A program made the translations under genes and the position numbers. Positions 56,001 through 64,000 of a stretch of DNA of 64,000 bases are shown here, one piece after another. Each line of letters begins with the position of its first letter. The stretch's first letter is position 1. The notes beneath the pieces were generated by a model. It saw nothing but the letters and a program-made list of their open reading frames with translations. It did not search any database and was not told the origin of the DNA. This stretch comes from Triops longicaudatus (taxonomy: Eukaryota > Arthropoda > Branchiopoda > Notostraca > Triopsidae), in contig JAGQDJ010000055.1 of assembly GCA_022885665.1 (NCBI GenBank), positions 310,001 through 374,000 on the forward strand, in the 5' to 3' direction.

Positions 56001-57536
56001 TCCATGATAGAAAAAGGTTCCATGATCGAAACTTGACTAAAAACGTTCGATTGTCGATTATCCCAGGTCGCTAACGAAAAACTTGCTCTGTGGTTTCTTT
56101 CAGTCTCTTCTCCCGTATACTCTCTAACCCCACTTAGCCGATTACCCCGAACCAGCACGATTTCATCCTGATTTGACACTTGATGACCATATAAATTTTC
56201 CGCTCCCCGCTGTTGTAACTCTTGCGGCGCGTCCGCGTAATCCGGGAAGGGATTGGTCGGACTGACCGTTACGGAGCTGTTGGTCGACTGCAAAATCTCG
56301 ATCGAGTATTCGCTGGAATCCTCAATCTCGGAGAAATCGGTCCTCGCGGGCCGCAATTGAGGTAATTCTTCCTCTTCGTACGAATAATAACGCAACAGCT
56401 TCGGTGGCACAGCCACGGGCGTGGTCGGTGCTAGGCTGGGCGATTCCTTGCGCTGAAAAGAGAACCACGACCGGCGTTTGGTAGGTGTATCCAACGGTGA
56501 AACCGGTGGTGAGCTACTATCCACCGTAGAGTTACTTCTCCTGGACGCAAACCAACTCCTCCTCTTCTCAGGTAAACTCGTTTCTTTCACCCGGACGCGC
56601 AAAACTGGCGGGGCTTCGTTGGCAACACTTGGTGTCGAGCTTTCATTCACGTCCATGGCCTAATGCGATTTTTCTACCGACTCAACCGTTGACGGTTTGT
56701 CAAACGACTAATGGGTCTCGAATGCATTTTCAACGACACCATCACCACTAAACCTGGTAGACACCGCAAAATCCGCTGCACAGAGATTAAGAATACCCAA
56801 ACCACTTCCGCAGAGTTTACGTCGCCTCGCTTGCCTTGTGCTTGGAATTTCTCGCACTTGAAAATTTTAGTATAATTTTTCCTAATAGTAATTTCTAAAA
56901 GAGCACCCCGTCCCCCAAAAAATCTATCAGCTTTGGAACTAGAACGCTTCACTAAACATGTGTATTCGGGTTCACTGCTGCCCAGTCAGGCGCTCAGCGT
57001 GATAACGCATGTAATTAGTTCAGGTAATTTAAGAGTCTGCACGTCTTAACGGACGACCTTAACTATATTACAAAAATGTCTTGAGCCGGGTTCTTAAACT
57101 GTGAACTCGGGTGTCCTTTCGAGTTTCTTTATCTCCTCCTACCCATTTCGTCCCTTTTATCAGCTTTTCAAGACCAGGGCAAAGGAAAACATTGATTAGG
57201 CTTTGAACGGTCTTATCGCGTGTGCATTTCAAAGGGTTCTTATTTACGATTATACTAGCCTCTCTCAACAGATGATGCTAACGTACCGAAGCTTGCAGGG
57301 TGAGATTGCTACTGATTACAGACAAGGGCTCCGGCATTGTGGACCCGCAAAACTTGGCATAGCTAGGAGTACAACAAGACAAAAGGCGGTGATGGATGCG
57401 TACCTGCCAATGCTTTAATGCGAGATCGCTCGAAGAGTCGCGAAGAAGAATTTCCTCCATCGTATTCGTAATCTTCAATGATTTCTTGTTGAGTGGCTGG
57501 ATCCCACCGCAAACCCACGCTGATGTCCGTCGTCAT
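41082..57536 (-). CDS. beta-Spec: Beta-spectrin, full gene, 24 coding exons
   Basis: Complement of 41082-41160, 41228-41527, 41650-41746, 41910-42101, 42307-42384, 42582-42647, 42922-43004, 43408-43538, 43791-44195, 44363-44431, 44703-44807, 44958-45273, 46099-48539, 48669-48908, 49099-49644, 50117-50476, 50547-50939, 51015-51363, 51859-52022, 52084-52207, 52279-52732, 52816-53104, 53276-53601, 57404-57536; all phases close, 2579 residues if every exon is used. It cross-links actin under the plasma membrane as a tetramer with alpha-spectrin. Order: N-terminus MTTDISVGLRWDP; two calponin-homology domains (VQKKTFQKWVNSHL; SAKDALLLWCQMKTAGYHNV); 17 spectrin repeats; partial repeat and tetramer site (AVAEAWLIAQEPYLLS); a variable linker; PH domain (EGFLQRKHEWESTTKKA to DDEEMNTWVARI, ~2434-2545); tail RGFFTLKKK. 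The linker exons look alternatively spliced, and a second first exon lies in intron 1. Exon 12 is a single 2.4-kb exon. Confidence 0.96.
43791..44431 (-). other. Candidate alternative cassette exons of the beta-spectrin linker
   Basis: After the exon ending ERLTT (44703-44807) come three phase-0 exons. 44363-44431 (69 bp) begins LELREQ. 43791-44195 (405 bp) begins FELRQL and is otherwise Ser/Pro-rich. 43408-43538 begins YELKEMKRRSEEEE. Known fly and vertebrate beta-spectrins go straight from ERLTT to one [FL]EL segment. The first two exons are multiples of three and can be skipped singly or together. Reading through the 43791 donor reaches a stop 36 bases later, which would give an isoform without a PH domain. 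Confidence 0.65.
45392..45985. mobile_element. ~590-bp inverted-repeat element with internal tandem repeats in a beta-spectrin intron
   Basis: The ends ggtaaactctcgctata (~45398) and tatagcgagattttgctg (~45965) are imperfect inverted repeats of the pogo/Tigger-like CAGTAAAACCTCG type seen in NCBP1 intron 16. Between ~45540 and 45925 lie about ten diverged copies of a ~35-bp unit, with cores such as cttcggatat, cttcgaatataccgaatta and cttcagatatactggactac. It has no coding capacity. The exons on both sides are intact. Confidence 0.6.
53602..57403 (-). other. Beta-spectrin intron 1
   Basis: This 3.8-kb intron separates the standard first exon from the actin-binding domain exon. It contains the long ORF exon at 55780-56656 (own entry) and a diverged direct repeat. 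The core cagcccgtctacta...gttcgttacaa occurs near 54487 and again near 55471, with weaker similarity extending ~80 bp each side. The rest is AT-rich. Confidence 0.55.
55780..56656 (-). CDS. Alternative first exon of beta-spectrin (novel ~292-residue N-terminus), or a nested single-exon gene
   Basis: A 295-codon frame opens with a good initiation context (aggccATGGACG) inside beta-spectrin intron 1, same strand. It reads MDVNESSTPSVANE, then a doubled KRRSWF motif (EKRRSWFASRRS; TKRRSWFSFQRK), acidic and Ser/Thr-rich segments, and the end MESVVRELR. Just before the stop a donor (cgag|gtttga) leaves phase 1, the same as the standard exon 1. Joining to the CH1 exon gives VVRELR-DERESVQKKTF. Predicted intrinsically disordered; basic RRSWF repeats could bind membranes or partners. 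No homologue is recognised. The alternative reading is an independent 295-residue protein ending RELRGLS. The phase match favours the spectrin isoform, although the donor is weak. Confidence 0.6.
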
Positions 57537-58600
57537 GGTCTAAAAATAGGCCAATTTTCTTCTTTCCTCAAAAAAAGCAAGAAATAACAATTCGGCTGCT
57601 CCGTCAACAGCTGCCCCTCCTAAAACAAGACACAGAACTTTGAAGAATTTGCTTACAAGAATTATCAAGGAAGTCTTTTAAGGTTTTTTATGCAAGGAAT
57701 GTGAAAGAAATTAGTCCCCAAAAGCCTTAAAATAAGCAGAACTTAGCCTTAAAAATTACCCAGAAAACGTCACGAAAGAAACTCCAATATAACGATACTA
57801 TAGGCTACATTACAACTAGGAAAAAAAAGGTAGTGGATAAAGTGGAATACAGAAGAAGAAAAGCTAACAACGATAATGTGGTAATGTGTTTCTATGGCGA
57901 CTCAGTACGTCTAGAAAATCCAATAACTAGCTAGTTCAGAATAGGACTTAAAAATCCAGATTTTCAAATACAAAATAATCGCACTGCTTAACAGTAGGCA
58001 CTTCGACACAATTCTCGTTCATGACAGCTACACTAAAATCCTTTCACATGTTAAATTTTCAAAGCAATTTCAAACACAAAAGACGTACGAATTGCTAAGC
58101 ATTACACTTACAACTGAAATTTTTCGCTTCATGTGTATTTTATAAATTTTGCTATTTTTTACAAAAGAAAAGCGTATTTCAGTTAACAACGACTTCCAAG
58201 ATTTTCGAAGAATGGGAGACAAACTTCATCGCTAATAAAGCTATTATTTAGTATACAAAAAGGTTATTTTCTCGAAATAATACTGCGGTAGAGAACAATG
58301 AATACAGTTAACTAATATTTTTTTCTCCTCCGGGGAATCACACGCTACTACCGTGTCATTCTGAGAAGGTACTCTGCCGTCACGTTATTTTAATGAAAGT
58401 ATTCACTCGTTCAAACAAGCTGGAACGTACTGGCGCTTACGTAAGAATAAAATCTACGGCAGAGATAACATAGGCGCGGCTGCAGTTCAATAACAACCTG
58501 GCGACAGTGGGCGTGTGGATTGGCACGTGACCAGTACTGGTCCCGCAAACAATGTCATTTTACTAAACTGCTTCGAGTTGCGCGGCTACAGGATTGTCTT
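57537..58600 (-). promoter_or_regulatory. Beta-spectrin 5' region with promoter-like cluster
   Basis: The standard start is preceded by an acceptor (tatttttag|acc), so at least one noncoding exon lies upstream. Around 58505-58530 a GC-richer island contains gtgggcgtgtgg (KLF/Sp-like), ATTGG (inverted CCAAT, 58519-58523) and the palindromic E-box CACGTG (58524-58529). This is the best promoter candidate for the gene. The remaining sequence is AT-rich without ORFs of note. Confidence 0.35.
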
Positions 58601-61600
58601 TTTTTTTTATTCTTACATAATCACACGTCTTTTAAGCCTATTCATACTTACAACCTGATAGTCAAAATTTAAACTCGTTTTCTGTGTCACGATGCTCACT
58701 TGTCTTGAAAAATAATAATAGTGCAAAACTAGAATTTTCACAAGTTTTCCAATAATTGCCAACACTACAAGAGATAATATATCAAATTTCTAAATCTACA
58801 CTCCCCTTCCACCGATATTCTACCTTTTGGCTATTATCATTCCTATTCATTAAAATAATCCAGAACCAAATTAAGGCCCCAGTATACACAAACACCTTAT
58901 CGGAGAATAACACGGGAATTTTCAGATATCATGCTAGAAAAATTGTTGAAAAAAATCAAATAAACTCTTGTGACACTAATATTGGGGTTGTTGATATCTT
59001 ATGCACAGTTTGAGTTGTTGTTTTTTTTTAAATATTAAATTTGTAAAGGTTGAATTTTGCTACTTCTTTACTACACGGACAAACGAAAACCAGACAAACT
59101 GATGCACTAGGTCCGATTTTTTTACATTTTAAGGTATAAAGAGAATCAAAATCGGTAAGGTACTTTTTGTAACATTGTGTTTGAAAATTTAAAGTTTTGT
59201 ATGACAATATTGGAACGCGCCTCTATCCAGAGTTTCTATTTGATTTTATTCAACTTTTGCTATTAGTTACAATAAAAGATCTACCCTTCCCGAAGGAAAC
59301 GATGTCTCTGTCTTTTAAAAATACTGAAAGTTGTGTATACCGGGGCATTAACTCTTTTGTCAGAAATTTTATCGATTTATGAATTTATTTCTATTTTAGC
59401 ATGAGAAATCTGCCTGGCTCAACTTTGCAACCAAATGTGGAAATGCTCCTATCTTTTTTTATAGAAAACCTTTCTTTTTCCATATTTTATCGAATTATGG
59501 GGGTATTTCTACTTACGTAATGGATATCTCTCTTGTTCAATATCGGATCAAGAATGGGTAAATCCTGCCTTTTCTAGGCAAACTTCCCTTTTCCAATACT
59601 ACATCAGTTTATGGAGGTATTTCTTGTCTTGGAATTAAAAACAGGTATGGAGTTAACGCGCGTGTTTAGAACGGAACGCTCACGTAAGTCGAGGACCGCA
59701 CTTATTTTTTTCTGCTGTTTTCCTTAATAAGATGAGGATAAACAGCGCTTCCTCTTTCTGAACGTCCATAACGAAAGTGAGCTTAACCTAAAAACGCGAA
59801 GCACTACAAACTCTTTCAGACTGCCAGTGATTACTTCAAAAATATTTTTCACAAAACTTTTTCTAGTCTCACTGATCCTAAGCTCTTGATTTAACTTATT
59901 CAAATAACCTCTTTACAAAATTGCACCTAAATAAAGCTGGATAAGGCAACTTCCTACGCATTTCAACACCATTAGACCTTTCTCTTTTTACGATATTTAA
60001 ATTTGTTAACATTCACGTTCTCGCTGCTATTACCTTACATCGCTATAGGGGTTTTAACGTCCAAAACAACAAAAATACAAGTTTTCTCAAAAAGTAACCT
60101 AGGCGTTCCACCTGTAAAATATGCAAAAATTGCCTCAATCGCTTTAGGCGCCGCCCAGCACCTCTTCAAATTTTACTGGGAATGACTTGTCCCTTCTCTG
60201 CCATGGGAAGCCATTTGGAACCTGAAGCTAGCGAAGTGGAGATGTGCTTGGCATTGGTTAAAACAGAAAAACTACAAAGTAAAATGATTATGCCAGTCGT
60301 GCCCGAGGTTCCGAAGCCAAAAACCATGACTCAGAGCCAAGTCGAACCGGCAACTGGAGTCGTCAGCAAGATAACTAACATGCTACTCACGCACAAAAAC
60401 GCAATCGCTTCGAAGAATATTACAAAACTACAACCTACACAACCTTTTTGACTCCAAACAAATCAAATATACATCAAACTACTGTCAAAATATACATTAA
60501 ACATACAAGTCATACTTACATACACAAACTAAAAATATTCGCTACTTACTCAATCATTAATTTAAAATAAACAAATCCAATGAATTCCTTACGGGAAACT
60601 TTTAAAATAACTTCTCAGATTCTTAAATTGTGAGCTTATGCTATCGTTAGTAACTCTAATTCTATAACTGCATCACATCACTCATCGTGCTAACACATTT
60701 TTTTTTCTCTTCCAGTAGGCAAAACACTTCATCAATAGAGAATAAATGGAAACATAAAACAATACAAGAGAAGCCGCAGGGAATCTAATACACATCGACA
60801 TGAAAAGGGGGAATAGAAGCGTGAATGCAACAAAGAAATTTTCACCCTACCTTTCGTCTAGTTTGTAGTTCACGCTAGATGCCGTCAGGTCCACTAGGAT
60901 TACACAAATTAGCTGCTCTTATAATACCAAAGTTCCGGTCGTCCTCTCTCCCACCTATAGAACAAACGGAAGCGGGGGTAGGAAGGGGGTAAGAAAAAGG
61001 AAAAACGTTAGTTATGGCCCCTCAATCCTTTCGGTTTTACTCCAAATCCCGAAATTGTTCAACTGGGTTTCCATAGCTTGAGGGCAAAAGGAGTTGTGGA
61101 AGAGGGAGGGCGCCAAAACAAGAAATGGCAGGCAACGTCGGGCGTCGTTGGCGTCGGTCGACCCTAGCCAATCGATATGTTTTCCCTCACGAACTACCAC
61201 GTTCATATTCGTAAAGCGTCCCACCCCACCCTCTGGTAAGCCCAGCCCCCTGAAAAAGCGTTTCGAACAAAAGCATGACGTCACCTTGACCTCCTGCACT
61301 TTGATACACAAACACTCGCCTAGAACTAGCCCTATTAAATTTCCTTATTTTCCCTTCAGCACATAGAAAGCACAGCAAACAAAATTGGAAATTTAATCGT
61401 TTTATCTTGCCAGGTCTTTTCAAGGGAGAAAAAGTTCGCCGCCTTGCGCAGAAATTACGTCCCAAACATTCAGATCAATGACAGCGTTGTGTTTAGAACG
61501 AAACTATTTGAAACTTTAAAAACACAAATACGTAAAAGACAAAAAGAAAATAAACGTACTATGGATGCGATTCACCCCGCTGACCTTATTACTCGAATAG

Positions 61601-61900
61601 TCCGACAGATCTCTTGTAAGAAAAAAATTATTCATTTAACTAACGGGCTTTGAATCAATTTAAAAGACAGCATGCCATAATTTTTATTTTATTATGATTT
61701 CCATGTTAATTCTATTGAATTAAATACCACTTTTGAGTCTTTCATGTTAAATTCGAGTTTAACTTTATAAGTTTATTAACTTTAAAGCATTATTTCATTG
61801 CTAATTCTCTTAAAGCCATCCAACGAAAACGAACATTTATTTAAATAAAGACTTTCAAACTTGACTTAACATGAAAACTTGTAAGTGTTATTGCAATATT
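58601..61900. other. Long stretch without recognisable genes
   Basis: Scattered ORFs below 100 codons occur (for example 60182-60451 (+) and 61012-61311 (-)), but none has family motifs, a signal peptide or convincing splice context. A strong acceptor-like tract (tttttttttctcttccag) ends at ~60716. The region may hold noncoding 5' exons of beta-spectrin or of a gene right of the window. Confidence 0.4.
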
Positions 61901-61920
61901 AACGTAACTTCTTATAACTA

Positions 61921-62105
61921 CAGTGGAATCTTGTTACAACGTACATGAAGGGGTCGGAAAATGTGTCCGTTATAGCCGATTGTGCATAACAGCCAGTATT
62001 ATAAAAGCTTTTCATTTCGCCGAAATATGTGGACTTGAACCCGAAGTCCGATTTCAATTATAACCGGTGTGCACAACAGCGGAATTTTATTGTCTATCTG
62101 ATTTC
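61921..62105. mobile_element. Decayed pogo/Tigger-like element fragment
   Basis: The left end cagtggaatcttgttacaac is followed by two direct, diverged copies of a motif: tatagccgattgtgcataacagc (shared core tgtgca-aacagc) and tataaccggtgtgcacaacagc. No matching right terminus is found. The architecture, one CAGTG-AA end plus repeated internal ccg-t-tgtgca units, resembles the larger element in the beta-spectrin intron at 45.4-46.0 kb. Confidence 0.4.
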
Positions 62106-63840
62106 AATTCCTAATTGTCAATTCAATTTCATTTGTTCTTTTAGGCGAATTGTTTCACTGTCGTGTTTCTTACGCTGAATTAATATTCATGTACGGTAAG
62201 ATAAGAACGTATTTTTTCACGATTTTTTATCAATCAGGCAAAAATAGTGAGGACGGCTTGTCTACATTGTATTAGAGAAAGTAGGCCAGTGCTTTGAGTC
62301 TTCAAACCGCTTCGAATCCGCAAAAAGTCGGATCTCGCAACTCGTGAAAGGTAGTGTATAGAGAAGATGCTTATCTGTGACGTCATTTGCGAAAAGAGAC
62401 GCTTGTACTGTACAGAATCCCACGTGGGAAGTGTAAAAAGCCGGCACCAATTGGTTCAATTAGACGAGTGGGCGACGAAGATTCCAGCTCCGGAGAGGAA
62501 ATGACCCCCGTTTGCGTTAAACCTCTTTCATTTAATTTATTGAACCGGTTTGGATGTCTTTGCTCATTGAGACCTACCAAAAAAGCATAAACCCCCCGAA
62601 CTTGGGTTGCCCTGAAGGGACGAGACAGCGAGTTTTTGCAATCTGCAATGCGTTCAATAGCACCAACTCCGTGGCATAGGTTTCCAACAACCCTTCTTCC
62701 CCGCAAGACAAAACTGCAACTAGCAAACTTTCCAATTGCGAGGCCAGTAGATTTTAATGGCAAGTATGATCAGCCAAGCTTAGCGTACTTTTTCGAGTCC
62801 TCCCGAAACTATAAACTTGTAGGTTGAAGAGATACTTTCAACTGAACTTTTCAAGGTGAAATGCTAGTAGTTGCTGTACATAACGCCACCCCGTTTTCCA
62901 ATGTAAAAATAATGGTATGTCTTGGTACATATGTGGAAGGCGAACGGATGCATGGAAGAGAAGAAGGAATAAATAGAAAGGAAAAAGACCAAGAAAACTT
63001 CCCTTCCTTTTGCCAAAGGCCCCCCAAAATAGACAAGACCCACACACTACGTGTAGATGTAGGTAAGGATGAGATCCCAACATGGGAGAATAAGGAAACC
63101 GCCACCAAAGAATTTCGGAATCCCTGATGCTAAGCCGGGTAAAATTAATCGAAGTTGCCATACCAAGTTTCTTAATAGGGATACTTAGGATGAGAAAGAC
63201 GAACAGTTTGCATACACGCAATACCTGAAGGTGTGAAGTGTCAATTGTATTGTACACATCTGGCACTTGCCTAAGCCCAGATTTCCTAACCTAACGCGTT
63301 CGGCTTGAGAATCTCAAAAACACGGATGCGGGATTAAAGAATCTCTGGGAAGATTTCCTGGGTAGGTACGCCAAAGCCGAAAGGAGCTTTTTGGAGGATA
63401 ATTGTGACAAGGTGATAAGATTGGGTTTTAAAGAATAAAGAAAAAATGCCCAAAAGTGCCATTTAAGTCAAATAGGCTTGTTAGGGGAGAGGAACGCCCT
63501 ACGACGGCGCTGACGCCCTGGGTTTTGGGAGGGAGACCAGTGTGTGTCCGGCATTTGGAGAATAACAATAGAAAAAATACCTTTTTACGGTGTATCCAAT
63601 TTCTGCGGATGTAGAATTATTCCTTATGTATGGCTAACAACAAAATTTTCCACTCACAGACTCGTTTGCAAGAGGCTGAAGGCCTCAAAATTAACGCTGA
63701 GGAAAGGACATCCACCCGAGCCAGCGCCCATTCACTTCAACTGCATTATGGAGACGTTCCTACCCAAAACAAGAGCAGTTCCAAGCCGACGCCCCTGACA
63801 TCTAGGGACATATGCGGCGTAGCGATAGAGCTACAATACA
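62106..63840. other. Gene-free stretch with one long minus-strand ORF
   Basis: 62383-62763 (-) has a 126-codon ORF and the plus strand is also open over much of it (62387-62590, 62636-62827). Neither protein is recognised and there is no obvious splice context. 62838-63266 (-) is a hydrophobic, low-complexity frame that looks like chance. From 63484 the sequence becomes more GC-rich. Confidence 0.35.
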
Positions 63841-63860
63841 GGCAAGCCTAGCTCTGTCCA

Positions 63861-63925
63861 TAATCATCATTGGCTGGGCATAGTTTTACGTCACAGCGAT
63901 CCCTGCCACGCCCCGCCCCCTTGAA
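63861..63925. promoter_or_regulatory. Promoter-like cluster: inverted CCAAT, CRE-like site and GC box
   Basis: Within 55 bp lie ATTGG (63869-63873), TTACGTCA (63886-63893, a CREB/ATF half-palindromic site) and CCCCGCCCCC (63911-63920, Sp1-type). Such spacing is typical of a TATA-less housekeeping promoter. Orientation and target gene are not determined. It may serve a gene just right of the window or a distal beta-spectrin start. Confidence 0.4.
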
Positions 63926-64000
63926 TTGATCGTCAAAATGTTAAAAGGTGATAAAGATAATGAAATGGAATTAAATTGGTAGTCTTCTTAGGAATAATAA

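Noticed and set aside
56674..56952. 92-codon minus-strand ORF just upstream of the alternative spectrin exon
   Set aside because: Different frame from the alternative exon, no motif; more likely its 5' UTR or promoter.
62430..62490. Sequence resembling a tRNA T-arm (tggttcaattagac)
   Set aside because: No matching anticodon or acceptor arms around it.
1..64000. CRISPR arrays, bacterial operons, rRNA genes
   Set aside because: None seen; introns, splice sites and animal gene families show this is metazoan DNA.

Overview
This is eukaryotic DNA from an animal, most likely an arthropod. Genes are split by short GT-AG introns, mostly 45-150 bp with a few kilobase-sized ones, in AT-rich surroundings. 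The encoded proteins point to an ecdysozoan: a beta-spectrin very close to the fly protein, trypsin-like proteases with a Filzig/Stubble-type cysteine-knot plus Ser/Thr/Pro-rich stem, and a globin with an N-myristoylation start. I lean towards a crustacean, but the sequence alone does not prove this.

Layout, left to right. 2-582 (+): 3' end of nicotinate phosphoribosyltransferase. 1954-5726 (+): a GT31 beta-1,3-galactosyltransferase. 8347-11483 (+): secreted serine protease SP1. 12468-13440: a decayed galactosyltransferase copy. 16508-20551 (+): SP2, the paralogue of SP1. The blocks at about 4.8-11.7 kb and 12.47-20.9 kb form a tandem segmental duplication whose left edge falls inside a galactosyltransferase exon. 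23431-27260 (+): nuclear cap-binding protein NCBP1. 27511-28811 (-): fructose-1,6-bisphosphatase, convergent with NCBP1. 31086-31798 (+): the globin. 32273-32606 (-): ribosomal protein L38. 33031-36550 (+): ciliary IFT56/TTC26, head-to-head with L38. 38491-39799 (+): SP3, a knot-less protease homologue with the catalytic serine replaced by threonine. 41082-57536 (-): the complete beta-spectrin gene. 57.5-64 kb: no recognisable coding gene, but two promoter-like clusters and a decayed element.

The most interesting signals are as follows. (1) A large alternative first exon of beta-spectrin adds about 292 residues ahead of the actin-binding domain. (2) Three consecutive phase-0 spectrin exons begin with the same [LFY]-E-L-[RK] motif, and three further exons are 1-1 cassettes, so the C-terminal variable region looks heavily spliced. 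(3) A perfect RFX X-box lies between L38 and the ciliary gene IFT56, and in both genes the start codon stands alone at the end of its first coding exon. (4) SP1/SP2 and SP3 differ by one symmetric 1-1 exon carrying the knot and stem. (5) Small transposons show clear ends, including a hAT-type element with an exact 8-bp target duplication and a 139-bp element with 19-bp perfect inverted repeats.

The genes do not form an operon or pathway. Apart from the protease cluster and its duplication, this is a mix of housekeeping and structural genes. Exon coordinates were derived by hand from splice motifs, reading phase and family similarity. No database search was run.
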